Part shown: positions 35,066 to 44,258 of the stretch, one piece after another | How positions within the stretch are numbered: position 1 is the first letter of the stretch | How the letters are laid out: the number at the start of each line of letters is the position of its first letter | NCBI GenBank assembly: GCA_902496275.1 | Contig: CABVAC010000001.1 | Span: forward strand, 127,949-191,948 | Source: an uncultured Collinsella sp. | GTDB lineage: Bacteria; Actinomycetota; Coriobacteriia; Coriobacteriales; Coriobacteriaceae | Length of the DNA: 64,000 nt | Direction: 5' to 3' | Notes under the pieces: generated by a model | The model's database searches: none | Seen by the model: only the letters and a program-made list of their open reading frames with translations | What the model was told of the DNA's origin: nothing | Translations under genes and position numbers: made by a program

Positions 35066-37303
35066 GTGGCAAAGAAGAAGACGAACCAGCCAAAGAAAAA
35101 GCAGGTCAACGCCGAGAACGTCATCGGCCTGCACTCCGAGGTCACCGACCAGCCGATCACGCAGACACTCGAGGTCAACTACATGCCCTACGCCATGAGC
35201 GTCAACGTCTCGCGTGCGTTCCCCGAGATCGACGGCTTTAAGCCCTCGCACCGCAAGCTGCTCTACACCATGTACAAGATGGGTCTGCTCAAGGGCGAGC
35301 GCCAGAAGAGCGCCAACATCGTGGGCCAGACCATGAAGCTCAACCCGCACGGCGATGCCGCAATCTACGAGACGATGGTGCGTCTGGCCACCGGTAACGA
35401 GGCGCTGCTCGCCCCCTTCGTGGAGTCGAAGGGCAACTTTGGCAAGTACTATTCGGGCGACCTGAGCTACGCCGCCTCGCGCTATACCGAGGCCAAGCTC
35501 TCCCCCATCAGCGCCGAGATCTTCAAGGACATCGACAAGGACCCGGTCGACTTCGTCGACAGCTACGACGGCGCCATGAAGGAGCCGCGCCTGCTGCCCA
35601 CCACGTTCCCCAACATCCTTGTCTCGGCCAACAAGGGCATCGGCGTCGCTATGGCGTCCGATATCTGCGGTTTCAACCTCAACGAGGTCTGCACCGCCAC
35701 GACGCACTACCTGCAGGATCCCAACTGCGACCTGCTCGAGTACATGCCCATGCCCGATTTCTCCACCGGCGGCGAGATCATCTACCGCCGCGAGGAGATG
35801 GAGAAGATCGTCGAGACCGGGCTGGGCAGCTTCCAGATTCGCTCCCGCTGGCGCTGGATTCCCGAAGAGCGCATCATCGAGGTCTACGAGATCCCCTACA
35901 CCACCAAGACCGATGTCATCATCGAGCGCATCGTCAAGCTCTCCAAAGAGGGCAAGGTCAAAGAGATCGCAGACATTCGCGATGAGACCGACCTTTCGGG
36001 TCTGCGCATCGCTATCGACCTTAAGCGCGGCGTCGACCCCGACAAGCTCATGGCGAAGCTCTATCGCTCGACCACGCTGCAGGATTCGTTCTCGTGCAAC
36101 TTCAACGTACTGGTCGATGGTTACCCTCGCGTTATGGGCGTGCGCCAGATCCTGCATGAGTGGGTTGCGTGGCGCATTCAGTCCACGCGTCGTCGCATTA
36201 ACTTTGACCTGGGCAAAAAGTCCGAGCGCCTGCACCTGCTGCACGGCCTCGAGGCAATCCTGCTCGACATCGACAAGGCCATCGCCATCATCCGCGGCAC
36301 CAAGCTCGAAGCCGAGGTCGTGCCCAACCTTATGAAGGGTTTCGACATCGACGAGACCCAGGCCGAGTTTGTCGCCGAGCTCAAGCTCCGCAACATCAAC
36401 GAGGAATACATCCTCAACCGCACCAAGGACATTGCCAAGCTCGAGGGCGAGATTGCCGAGCTCGAGGAGATCCTCTCGAGCGAGGACAACATCAAGAAGG
36501 TCATTAGCGACGAGCTGGCCGCGGTCAACAAGAAGTACGTGATGCCGCGCCGCACGGGCAGGATTGAGCCCCATGAGGTTATCGAGGTAAGCTTGGAGCC
36601 CGAGGTCGAGGAGTACCCGGTCACCATCATGCTCTCGCGCGATGGCTATCTTAAGAAGATGACGGACCGCGTGCTCAAGAAGGCGACCACGCTCAAGTAC
36701 AAGGACGGCGACAAACCCTTTATCGAGTTCCCGTCCTCCAACACCCACGAGCTGCTGGTCTTTACCAATAAGAGCCAGGTGTACAAGTGCAAGGTTGCGG
36801 CGTTTGAGGACACCAAGTCGGCCCAGCTGGGCTCGTACCTGCCGACCGATCTTGAGATGGAACCCGACGAGAGCGTCATCTGGGTCATCGACCCCGAGGA
36901 TTACAAGGCCGATGTGCTGTTCGTCTTTGAGAACGGCCGCGTGGTGCGCGTCGCGCTTTCTGGATACGTCACCAAGACCAACCGCAAGCGCCTCAAGAAC
37001 GCCATCTACGGCGGCAGCAAGCTGCTGTATGCGCAGGTGCTCAAGGAAGACCGCGACCTCGCGCTGGTCTCGAGCGACTACCGCCTGATGAACTTCAACA
37101 CGTCGCTGCTCAAGACCAAGACGACCACCAACACGCAGGGCGTCCAGGCTTTCACGGCCAAGAAAGGCCGCTCGGTCACCACCGTCGGCACGACCGAGGA
37201 GATTCTTGGCGCCGGCGTCTCGGCCGAAAAGTTCACCGCGCAGAGCCTGCCCTCCGCCGGTGCCCTCATGAAGGAAAACGACATGCCGAGTTTGTTTGAC
37301 TAA
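35066..37303 (+). CDS. Type IIA topoisomerase subunit A (GyrA/ParC-like)
   Basis: A 745-residue DNA cleavage/rejoining subunit. The active-site tyrosine is in AASRYTEAKLS near residue 140; the QTMKLNPHGDAAIYE segment and a coiled-coil region (LEGEIAELEEILSSEDNIKK) are present, followed by a beta-pinwheel C-terminus. I do not see a GyrA box (QRRGGKG-type), which argues for decatenase rather than supercoiling activity. Start GTG 35066 has AAGAGGAAA. Forms an operon with the B subunit. Confidence 0.85.
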   Translation: MAKKKTNQPKKKQVNAENVIGLHSEVTDQPITQTLEVNYMPYAMSVNVSRAFPEIDGFKPSHRKLLYTMYKMGLLKGERQKSANIVGQTMKLNPHGDAAIYETMVRLATGNEALLAPFVESKGNFGKYYSGDLSYAASRYTEAKLSPISAEIFKDIDKDPVDFVDSYDGAMKEPRLLPTTFPNILVSANKGIGVAMASDICGFNLNEVCTATTHYLQDPNCDLLEYMPMPDFSTGGEIIYRREEMEKIVETGLGSFQIRSRWRWIPEERIIEVYEIPYTTKTDVIIERIVKLSKEGKVKEIADIRDETDLSGLRIAIDLKRGVDPDKLMAKLYRSTTLQDSFSCNFNVLVDGYPRVMGVRQILHEWVAWRIQSTRRRINFDLGKKSERLHLLHGLEAILLDIDKAIAIIRGTKLEAEVVPNLMKGFDIDETQAEFVAELKLRNINEEYILNRTKDIAKLEGEIAELEEILSSEDNIKKVISDELAAVNKKYVMPRRTGRIEPHEVIEVSLEPEVEEYPVTIMLSRDGYLKKMTDRVLKKATTLKYKDGDKPFIEFPSSNTHELLVFTNKSQVYKCKVAAFEDTKSAQLGSYLPTDLEMEPDESVIWVIDPEDYKADVLFVFENGRVVRVALSGYVTKTNRKRLKNAIYGGSKLLYAQVLKEDRDLALVSSDYRLMNFNTSLLKTKTTTNTQGVQAFTAKKGRSVTTVGTTEEILGAGVSAEKFTAQSLPSAGALMKENDMPSLFD

Positions 37304-37402
37304 AACAACGGCAACTAAACCGTCATGGTTTTACAAAGCAGCGGGGCCCGGAGCGCAGTAAACGCTGTGCCCTGGGCCCTATGCATTACACCAGCATCAT
37401 CC

Positions 37403-38692
37403 CTATAGACAAAATGCCGCATAAAGTGGAACAGACATCAGCCCATCATTCATTCCGAAGGGCTTAGTCGATAGCCTGATTCGGCGCGCGCCCGGATGGG
37501 TCTTTTTAAGTGAGGACAGGCTTCGAGATCTTGTGTTCTCTCCCGCCTTGACTTCAATCGCAGACAAGCATCCCTGCTTCTCTACTACAAAGTCGATTTC
37601 CGCACGATTATCTCGCGCCCAATAATGCAGCGGATAGCCCATGGCTGAAAGCTGTTGGGCAACGTAGTTTTCGGTAAGTGCACCCATGAATGTGCCGCCG
37701 ATACCGGCAAGAATATCGGCGCGTTGAGCACCGGCCTTGGAGACGAGCAGCCCTGTATCCGCCTGATAGATTTTAAAAGCAGAAGGGTTAACGAAGGCCT
37801 CTAAAGGGCTTTCGATCTGCCCGACTAGGCTGCAGCGCGCCACCGTACCCGACAATACAAGCCAGTCGAGAGCATCTCCAAAGAGAGACGCATTGCCCCC
37901 CGCTCGCACTACCTTGTATTGAAATTTACGATTCTCTTTGGCAAGCTGCTGTGGAATGGAATCGAAGCACGCACGCGTCTTTGCGCTCAAGCGCTCATCA
38001 GCATATTTATTAGTGTCGGCGGAGTATCCGTCGAGAATAATCCGATGCTTTTCGGCCACATCAATGATTGACTGATCATCGATGTACGTTTGGACCGCCT
38101 CGGGCATTCCGCCAACAACAAGATACTGCCGATAGAGCCCAAGCGCCTTTTCATGAAGGCTTGGCGCAAGAGGACCCATAAACTCGAATGATGAGCGTAT
38201 CTCGTCGACCAGCTGATCGTGCCCCATCGCCCAGAGAAACTCCTCGAAATCGAGTGGAGTCATCTCGATCAAGTCGGTCTTTCCGACGGGGAACGAATAC
38301 GACTGATGGTTAATGGCAACCCCAAGAAGCGACCCAGCAGCCGCAACGTAATACTCGGGAGCATCTTCGCAAAAGTATTTAAGGGAAGTGAGCGCTTCCT
38401 CGCATGCCTGGATCTCGTCAATGAACAGTAAGGTTTTGCCAGGCACGATACGCTGTCCCGTACGAGCCTCGATCGCGCGTACAATCGAATGAGGGTCAAG
38501 ACCGCCCGAAAAATCCGCTCGCGCCGACCGGTCGTTCTCAAGATTAACGTAGACAACCGATTCGAAAAGATCCTGGGCGTACGTTCTGAGCAAATAGGTC
38601 TTGCCACACTGGCGCACGCCTTTGACCAGCAAAGGTTTTCTATCAGCTCTGTCTCGCCATTCCCTAAGTAGCTCGTCTGCCTTGCGACGCAT
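37403..38692 (-). CDS. AAA_14/DUF4143 ATP-binding protein
   Basis: A 429-residue ATPase: Walker A GVRQCGKTYL, Walker B LLFIDEIQ, and a C-terminal DUF4143 part ending in a restriction-endonuclease-like segment YWARDNRAEIDFVVEK and AIEVKAG. The family is widespread, often horizontally moved, and of unclear role. ATG 38692 is preferred to TTG 38698 because GGGAAGG lies 6 bases before it. GC content and codon choice are lower than in neighbouring core genes, suggesting transfer. Confidence 0.88.
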   Translation of the reverse strand: MRRKADELLREWRDRADRKPLLVKGVRQCGKTYLLRTYAQDLFESVVYVNLENDRSARADFSGGLDPHSIVRAIEARTGQRIVPGKTLLFIDEIQACEEALTSLKYFCEDAPEYYVAAAGSLLGVAINHQSYSFPVGKTDLIEMTPLDFEEFLWAMGHDQLVDEIRSSFEFMGPLAPSLHEKALGLYRQYLVVGGMPEAVQTYIDDQSIIDVAEKHRIILDGYSADTNKYADERLSAKTRACFDSIPQQLAKENRKFQYKVVRAGGNASLFGDALDWLVLSGTVARCSLVGQIESPLEAFVNPSAFKIYQADTGLLVSKAGAQRADILAGIGGTFMGALTENYVAQQLSAMGYPLHYWARDNRAEIDFVVEKQGCLSAIEVKAGENTRSRSLSSLKKTHPGARRIRLSTKPFGMNDGLMSVPLYAAFCL

Positions 38693-38871
38693 GCGCAACC
38701 TTCCCTCATGAACTTCTGTTTGACAATATTTTAACGCGGATTAATTTGTTTTCAGTTATTTTTCTGCGTTTAATAATTGTTCTATACGCGCTTGAGGGAA
38801 TGCGCCCCTATCTCTCGGTAAGGACAGCAAGCATTTCCACCAACGCTGATTGCCATGCGTTCTTCTTGTCC

Positions 38872-39402
38872 TTAGGCAAGCTTGCGAGCGAGCTCTCGCA
38901 CCTCTTTCAACTTGGGCGAGGATGCCATGCTGTCGCGCTCGGTCATACCGCTGATGGTGACAATGCCCTGGTCCTCCCACTTGCAGTACGCGCAGGTTGA
39001 CTTGTACATAGCGATCGCCGCATCATAGACACCCTCGCTGTGGCTATCGAGTAAAAGGGCCGTCTTGGTGAACGGGAATCCCGTGGCACCGAAGGCGTAC
39101 AGGCGGTCGATGGCGGTCTTTTCCTGCGCAGTGATATCAAACCAGTAGATAGGCGAAGCGAAGACAACCATGTCGGTGTCTTTCAGCGACTCAATCACGT
39201 TGGCCATGTCATCCTTCTGCACGCAGACGCCCTCATGGGCGAAGCAGTACTGGCATCCCAAGCAGCCGGCGATCTTCTTGCTGGCAACGCGGATGACCTC
39301 AACCGCATTACCGCCCTCACGCGCGGTCTCGGCAAACGCCTCGACCATGGTATCGGTATTGGCGCCCTTGCGCGGGCTACCACTCAATACAACGATATTC
39401 AT
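38872..39402 (-). CDS. Flavodoxin-like NAD(P)H-dependent FMN reductase
   Basis: A 176-residue flavoprotein: FMN-phosphate loop SGSPRKGANTD, a cysteine pair CLGCQYCFAHEGVC in the position of iron-sulfur flavoprotein motifs, and the second flavin loop FASPIYWFDI. Likely reduces quinones or transfers electrons. ATG 39402 follows AGGGAG. First of several accessory redox genes in the 38.8-42.4 kb segment. Confidence 0.88.
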   Translation of the reverse strand: MNIVVLSGSPRKGANTDTMVEAFAETAREGGNAVEVIRVASKKIAGCLGCQYCFAHEGVCVQKDDMANVIESLKDTDMVVFASPIYWFDITAQEKTAIDRLYAFGATGFPFTKTALLLDSHSEGVYDAAIAMYKSTCAYCKWEDQGIVTISGMTERDSMASSPKLKEVRELARKLA

Positions 39403-39548
39403 AGAAATCTCCCTCCTTCATGCCGCAGGCGCGCGGACACATTTCGTTGTAACCAAAACGGATGGAGTTAATCAATCGCCTCGTTTCAGCTACTCCCACT
39501 CTTTAGAAGGATCGTTGCTGGAGACTTGGCATTAAATCAAGGCATGCC

Positions 39549-40520
39549 TTATTTCAGATGCTCTCCAAAGAACGCTTTCAGCTTTTCAAACGGAATGACG
39601 TCCATCTGATCGTAAAGGTCGGTGTGGCTGGCACCGGGAATAATGAGCAGTTCCTTATTGTCTCCGGTCAGCTTACTGTACGCGGTTTCGCTGAAATAGC
39701 GGGAGTGCGCCTTCTCGCCGTGTACCAGCAACACGGCAGAGCGGATCTCGCCGGCGTATTGCAAAATCGGCATATTCATGAACGACAGCGAGGACGTCAC
39801 GTTCCAGCCACCGTTGGAGTTCAGGCTGCGGGGGTGGTAGCCTCGCGGATTCTTGTAGTAGGCGTAATAGTCCTTTACAAACTGCAGTGCGTCCTCCGGC
39901 AGCGGATCGACCACGCCACCGGCAAGCGCGTAGCTGCCGTTTTTATAGTCTTCGGTGCGCTGCGCGTTCAGTGCTCTTCGCTTCTCAAAGCGTGCCTGCT
40001 CGGAATCCTCGGCGTCAAAATAGCCGTTTGCGGTCACGCGGGTCATATCGTACATGGTCATAGCCGCGGTAGCTTTGATACGGGTGTCGATGACCGCCGC
40101 ATTGACTGCCATGCCGCCCCAACCGCAGATACCGATGATGCCGATACGCTCCGGGTCAACGTTTTCCTGCACAGAGAGGAAATCCACCGCTGCGCAGAAG
40201 TCCTCGGTGTTGATGTCCGGAGATGCTACATAGCGGGGCGTACCGCCGCTCTCGCCGGTATAGGACGGGTCGAAAGCGATTGTCAAAAAGCCCAGCTCCG
40301 CCATTTTCTGTGCGTACAGACCGGATGACTGCTCCTTCACCGCGCCAAACGGGCCACTGACGGCGATGGCGGGCAACTTGCCCTCCGCATTCTTCGGCAC
40401 ATAGACGTCGGCAGCCAGCGTGATGCCGTATCGGTTGTGGAAGGTCACCTTGCCGTGCTCAACCTTATCGCTTTTGGGGAACACCTTGTCCCATTCCTGT
40501 GCCAGATCCAACTGTTCCAT
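39549..40520 (-). CDS. Alpha/beta hydrolase with cysteine nucleophile
   Basis: A 323-residue alpha/beta hydrolase. The nucleophile elbow is GICGWGG with C132 in place of the usual serine, as in dienelactone hydrolase; an acid is likely in the FDPSYTGESGG/HGEKAH region and the catalytic histidine in GASHTDLYD near residue 302. ATG 40520 lies 2 bp after the stop of the CMD-cupin gene and has AAGGAGG, so the two are an operon. The substrate is unknown; the partner genes suggest an aromatic or lactone compound. Confidence 0.85.
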   Translation of the reverse strand: MEQLDLAQEWDKVFPKSDKVEHGKVTFHNRYGITLAADVYVPKNAEGKLPAIAVSGPFGAVKEQSSGLYAQKMAELGFLTIAFDPSYTGESGGTPRYVASPDINTEDFCAAVDFLSVQENVDPERIGIIGICGWGGMAVNAAVIDTRIKATAAMTMYDMTRVTANGYFDAEDSEQARFEKRRALNAQRTEDYKNGSYALAGGVVDPLPEDALQFVKDYYAYYKNPRGYHPRSLNSNGGWNVTSSLSFMNMPILQYAGEIRSAVLLVHGEKAHSRYFSETAYSKLTGDNKELLIIPGASHTDLYDQMDVIPFEKLKAFFGEHLK

Positions 40521-40522
40521 GC

Positions 40523-41287
40523 TTAAGCCTCCTTGTCAGACGCTTTAAGGTATTGCTCGTCGTCCACGGGCTCCAACCACTCGTTGGAGGCCTCCTCGCC
40601 CGGAACCTCCACCGCGAGATGAGAAAACCAGCTATCGGGCGCCGCACCGTGCCAATGTTTCACACCCGGGGCGATGTTGACCACGTCGCCAGGGCACAGC
40701 TCCTGTGCCGGTTTACCCCATTCCTGGTAAAACCCTCGACCAGCCACGCAGACGAGGATCTGCCCGCCGCCGCTTTTGGCGTGATGGGTGTGCCAGTTGT
40801 TGCGGCAGCCGGGCTCGAACGTAACGTTGTAAATGCCGACCTGCTCGGTGGAAAGGGGTGCGAGGTAGCTTTGCCCGATAAAGTACTTCGCGAATGCATC
40901 GTTGGGGGCACCGATGGGAAAGGCCATCTCGTTTTGGTGCTCGGCCTTTGCGTCGGTGGCATCGTCATCCGCCCAGGCCTCCTTCGCCATACGAAAGGCC
41001 GCCCACGCCTTGGGCCATCCCGCATAAAACGCCGCGTGCGTAAGGATTTCCGCTATCTCCGTCCTGGTCACGCCGTTGTTCTTAGCAGACATCAGATGAT
41101 ATTGGAACGAAGAGTCCGTCAGTCCCTGCGCCATCAGGGCCACAACCGTTACCACGCTGCGGTCTCGAAGGGAAAGCCCGTCTTCTCGGCTCCACACCTC
41201 GCCGAACAGCACATCGTCATTGAGCTGTGCGAATTTGGGAGCAAACTCCCCCAGGGCATCTCTGCCCGCCGTCTGCTTAATCGTCAT
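40523..41287 (-). CDS. Carboxymuconolactone decarboxylase-like and cupin fusion
   Basis: A 254-residue two-domain protein. Residues 1-115 form a CMD/AhpD-like helical domain (LRDRSVVTVVALMAQG, GVTRTEIAEILTHAAFYAGWPKAW) without the AhpD CXXC pair. Residues 150-235 are a cupin with NNWHTHHAKSGGGQILVC and GDVVNIAPGVKHWHGA supplying metal-binding histidines. Such fusions are common next to MerR regulators and flavoproteins in gut bacteria. ATG 41287 has AGGAGG. Confidence 0.88.
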   Translation of the reverse strand: MTIKQTAGRDALGEFAPKFAQLNDDVLFGEVWSREDGLSLRDRSVVTVVALMAQGLTDSSFQYHLMSAKNNGVTRTEIAEILTHAAFYAGWPKAWAAFRMAKEAWADDDATDAKAEHQNEMAFPIGAPNDAFAKYFIGQSYLAPLSTEQVGIYNVTFEPGCRNNWHTHHAKSGGGQILVCVAGRGFYQEWGKPAQELCPGDVVNIAPGVKHWHGAAPDSWFSHLAVEVPGEEASNEWLEPVDDEQYLKASDKEA

Positions 41288-41348
41288 GTTTGATTCCTCC
41301 TGTCGATGGTTTTGAGTGCAAAACTGCTTCCGTGCAGCTAAGCCGCGT

Positions 41349-41888
41349 CTAGACTCTCATGCCCATTCGCCGCGCCTGCTCCAGAGCAGGATGCCCGGCG
41401 ATATCGCCCACACCGTTCACGCCGCCGGCGAAAACCGTACCGGCAAGCGCGCAACGGGAGAAACAGTCAACCCATCCCAGCACTGCCTTTTTCGCGCCGT
41501 CGAAGGTTGAGCGCCCGTCCTCCGCCGCCGTTGCCAATAGATACGCCTCGCTGAATGCATAATCGGAGCCAAATAGTGGGTTGGCGCGGTCGAGCATGGT
41601 CTTGAGCTGGCCACAGACGCTGTAGTAATAGACGGGCGTTGCGAACACCAGAACATCGGCGTCGTGCATCTTGGCGGCAATTTCCACGGCATCGTCTTGG
41701 ATAACGCAGTGACCAAGCTTTAGGCAGGCAAGGCAGCCCCTGCAGAAGCCTATTTGCTTTTCGCGCAGGCGCACGGTCTCAACGCTGTGGCCCGCTTCCC
41801 GCGCACCGTTGGCGAAAGCGGCCGCCAACGTCTCGGAATTGCCATGCTTTCATTGACTTGAAGAAACTATCAAAACCTTTTTGCTCAT
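41349..41888 (-). pseudogene. Flavodoxin-family reductase with in-frame TGA near the N-terminus
   Basis: Reading from ATG 41888 gives MSKKVLIVSSSQ, then TGA (41850-41852), then KHGNSETLAAAF and an otherwise complete 160-residue NADPH-dependent FMN reductase (CRGCLACLKLGHC, FATPVYYYSV). Relatives have PRK or similar at this flavin-phosphate loop, so CGA to TGA is the likely lesion. A restart at TTG 41828 would lack the first beta strand and half the FMN loop. The gene is therefore probably inactive unless read through. First gene of the MerR-controlled minus-strand cluster. Confidence 0.75.
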
Positions 41889-41938
41889 TACGAAACATCC
41901 CTTGCATTCTCTGTTTTATTAACGAGAATGAAGGTAAT

Positions 41939-41958
41939 ACCTAAACCTAACTTTAGGT
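41939..41958. promoter_or_regulatory. MerR-type operator
   Basis: Perfect dyad ACCTAAA-CCTAAC-TTTAGGT. On the minus strand it begins at TTGACC (a -35 at 41956-41961) and ends before a TATTAC/TACCTT -10, spacing 16-19, the layout of MerR-activated promoters. It lies between the MerR gene and the flavoprotein operon. Confidence 0.7.
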
Positions 41959-41992
41959 CAAGGAATGAATTTGAGATTTATTCGGAGGAGCC

Positions 41993-42433
41993 ATGTACAC
42001 AATCGGACAAGTGTCGGAGATGTTCGGTTTGCCCACTTCTACGCTGCGATATTACGACAAACAGGGATTGTTCCCGGGGCTGGAGCGGGCGTCCGGCATT
42101 CGCCGGTTCAGCGATACGGAACTCGAGGCGCTTCGGGTCATCGAATGCCTAAAGAAGGCGGGGATGGAGATCAAGGACATCCGGCTGTTCATGGAATGGT
42201 GCGCGGAGGGTCCCTCAACATACCCCAAACGCAAGGCCATGTTCGAGGAGCGAAAGGCCCACATGGAGTCGGAGATCGCGAACATGAACCGTGCGCTGGA
42301 CATGTTGAAGTACAAATGCTGGTTCTACGGGCAGCTGAGTCAGGGCGAAAACGAGGCCGAGCTAAGGGCCATGATTCCCGACGGCATGCCAGAAGAGATC
42401 AAAGAGGCCTACGAGAACGCCCACGCCCGATAG
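41993..42433 (+). CDS. MerR-family transcriptional regulator
   Basis: A 146-residue MerR protein: N-terminal winged helix YTIGQVSEMFGLPTSTLRYYD, FSDTELEALRVIECLKKAGM, then a dimerisation coiled coil (EERKAHMESEIANMNRALDML) and a C-terminal tail containing KYKCWFY. ATG 41993 follows CGGAGG. Divergent from the flavoprotein/CMD-cupin/hydrolase genes, with a perfect dyad between, so it very likely controls them. The ligand is unknown. Confidence 0.92.
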   Translation: MYTIGQVSEMFGLPTSTLRYYDKQGLFPGLERASGIRRFSDTELEALRVIECLKKAGMEIKDIRLFMEWCAEGPSTYPKRKAMFEERKAHMESEIANMNRALDMLKYKCWFYGQLSQGENEAELRAMIPDGMPEEIKEAYENAHAR

Positions 42434-42492
42434 TGCCGCCCGATGCTCGGAGGGCTTCGACGAGGAGTCGTTTTCGGGTAGGAATGCAAGGA

Positions 42493-42526
42493 AAAGGCCT
42501 CCGAACCAGAGGGTTCGGAGGCCTTT
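42493..42526 (+). terminator. Rho-independent terminator after merR
   Basis: AAAGGCCTCCGAACC (42493-42507) and its complement (42512-42526) with a 4-base loop, followed by ATTCC. The T-run is carried by the arm itself. Confidence 0.85.
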
Positions 42527-42627
42527 ATTCCCGTTATTTTGCTGGTGGCTTTGCTTTGCGACGATGTCAAAACAGCATCAGACGATACTCGGCAGTACTA
42601 AAACGCGAGTTCAGAACACAGTTCCCG

Positions 42628-42642
42628 CTATTCCCACTCGAT
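42628..42642. repeat. Imperfect copy of the guaA 3' end
   Basis: CTATTCCCACTCGAT differs by one base from the first 15 bases of the guaA 3' end at 48525. It may be the outer boundary of an insertion, but the short length makes this tentative. Confidence 0.4.
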
Positions 42643-43097
42643 GGCTTCGGTTCTGTCGTCCCGTCATTCCAGTTGCACCCAGTTTTCGGCATCGACACGG
42701 AACGCGTGCCGCCGAATGACGCGATGTCGCGTCTCGTCGGCTTCGGGGACAAAAGCTGGGACAACTTCAAAAACTTTTTTCAAACTCAGGGCTTTGAGTT
42801 TTTTGTTTTTGTCCCAAAGGAGCTTCCGACCGTGATTCGGGTGCCCGATTGGGCGGAATCGCCCGTTTCTGAAACTCAACCGCCCTTCAGCCTGCAAGCC
42901 GCCAGCTGCAATCGCAAATGATTGGTCGCGGGCGGCTTCCAACGCGATTCCAAAGCCGCAGGTCAGGCGACTGCGCTGCTGGCAGGGAAAGGGAGTCGTA
43001 TCAGGTGGCTTGCCCATGAGTCGACGGTGAGGCCTCCACCGAATGTCGAGAACATGCTGGTAAAATAGGCAATACTTTTTATGACAGGAGACCGAGC

Positions 43098-44060
43098 ATG
43101 GCCGAACCCCACGATAGGAAGCCGATCCTCACGATCGAGCAGCAGATAGAGCACCTCAAGCAGAAGGGCGTAGCCTTCGAGCTGTGTTCCGAGGAAGAGG
43201 CCGCGGACTACCTGCGTGACAAGTGCAACTTCTTCAAGCTCGCATCCTACCGCAAACTCTTCTCGAAATACGAGGGAGGCCCGCGCGACGGCCGCTACGT
43301 AGACCTCGACTTCGGCCAGCTGCGCCTGCTCGCGGCGCTCGACCAGGAGCTACGCCACGCCCTGCTCGGCATGACGCTCGACATCGAGCACTTCCAGAAG
43401 GTGACACTGCTTCGCGAGATGGAGGACCGCGGAGAGGACGGCTACGCCATCGTGGCCGACTACATGGCATCGCTTACCGCTGCAAACAGGGAGTACCGCC
43501 TGCGCGAACTCAAGATGAGCGGCCGCAGCCCCTACAGCTCGAGCCTCTACGCGAAGTACTCCGGCGACATGCCTGCCTGGGCCTTCCTTGAGCTCACCTC
43601 GTTCGGCACCCTCATCGACTTCGTGCGCTTCTGTGCCAGGCGATGGGGCGACAGGCGCCTGGAGGCCTCCCACTACGACCTCAAGCGCGTGAAGTCCGTC
43701 CGCAACTGCGCCGCGCACGGCTCGTGCCTGATCAACTGCTTCGCCGAGAGGGGCGCCGCCCGGGGCTCGGCGTCCAGCGGCGTCTCCCGAAGGGTCGCCG
43801 CCGTGGGAATCCCCAAGGCGACCAGGAGGAAGTGGATGGGGAATACGGCCATGCAGGAGGTCGCGACCGTGCTCGTGGCGCACTCCGGCTTGGTACCCGA
43901 GGGCTCCTCGCGCTCGCGCGCCGCATCCGAGCTCGCCGAGATGTTCGCCAGGGCCGACGGCGAAACCGAGGCGCTGCCCGACAAGGGGCCCAACGCCGCA
44001 GCTCGCTCCGCGCTCGAGTTCCTTCGCAGGTTGACAGAATCGCTCGGGTTGGTAGAATAG
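43098..44060 (+). CDS. AbiF/AbiD-type (Abi_2) HEPN protein, abortive infection
   Basis: A 320-residue Abi_2 family protein. The N-terminus has the family pattern (KPILTIEQQIEHLKQKGV, YRKLFSKYE). The HEPN ribonuclease motif R-X4-H is R202-H207 in SVRNCAAHGSCLIN, matching the RNxxAHxxxLxN signature. AbiF-type proteins cause abortive phage infection and are thought to act as RNA-cleaving toxins controlled by a cognate small RNA. The C-terminal about 100 residues are rich in Ala, Arg and Ser and look less conserved. ATG 43098 has AGGAGA. Two homologous structured RNAs with terminators follow directly. Confidence 0.85.
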   Translation: MAEPHDRKPILTIEQQIEHLKQKGVAFELCSEEEAADYLRDKCNFFKLASYRKLFSKYEGGPRDGRYVDLDFGQLRLLAALDQELRHALLGMTLDIEHFQKVTLLREMEDRGEDGYAIVADYMASLTAANREYRLRELKMSGRSPYSSSLYAKYSGDMPAWAFLELTSFGTLIDFVRFCARRWGDRRLEASHYDLKRVKSVRNCAAHGSCLINCFAERGAARGSASSGVSRRVAAVGIPKATRRKWMGNTAMQEVATVLVAHSGLVPEGSSRSRAASELAEMFARADGETEALPDKGPNAAARSALEFLRRLTESLGLVE

Positions 44061-44070
44061 CCTGCAGATA

Positions 44071-44126
44071 GCAAAACCTTCACGGTTTTAGGGGCGGACT
44101 TGCGCAAGCGACTCTGCCCTATTTTT
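44071..44126 (+). ncRNA. AbiF-associated structured RNA, copy A
   Basis: Begins 10 bases after the abi stop. Stem 1: AAAACC/GGTTTT. Stem 2: GGGGCGG... pairs with ...CTGCCC through an inner stem TTGC-GCAA-GCGA capped by a GCAA (GNRA) tetraloop, then TATTTTT. About 70% identical to copy B at 44203-44258, with base changes that keep pairing, which supports a functional RNA rather than a chance terminator. Confidence 0.7.
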
Positions 44127-44202
44127 ATATTCACTCGCTATAGGAGACGGGTGATACCTGGGTCAATGACAGAACTGAGAAACCCGGAATAATGGAGCCA
44201 GT

Positions 44203-44258
44203 TAGAAACCCTCGGGTTTGCGGGGCGGGATCGTGAGAGCGATTCTGCCCTATTTTTT
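44203..44258 (+). ncRNA. AbiF-associated structured RNA, copy B
   Basis: Same architecture as copy A: stem 1 AAACCC/GGGTTT (compensatory change from AAAACC/GGTTTT), stem 2 GGGGCGG...CTGCCC with inner stem ATCGT-GAGA-GCGAT, a GAGA (GNRA) tetraloop, then TATTTTTT. About 75 bases separate it from copy A. A weaker GATAGC...AGGTGTC/GGCGCCT hairpin with a T-rich tail at about 44291-44326 could be a third, decayed copy. Confidence 0.7.

Larger units (their letters stand above)
42434..43097. other. Island edge: terminator, guaA-end-like repeat, decayed coding remnant
   Basis: About 660 bases without an intact gene. A strong terminator (42493-42526) ends the merR transcript. CTATTCCCACTCGAT at 42628-42642 resembles the 3' end of guaA. 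On the minus strand an open segment (about 43017 to 42664, ending AENWVQLE then TGA, then RDDRTEAIEWE) reads like the C-terminus of a decayed gene. Confidence 0.45.

Noticed and set aside
33896..36748. 950-codon open frame on the minus strand
   Set aside because: It lies entirely antisense to the topoisomerase genes, whose motifs are clear; the hydrophobic V/L/D-rich translation is the usual shadow in GC-rich DNA.
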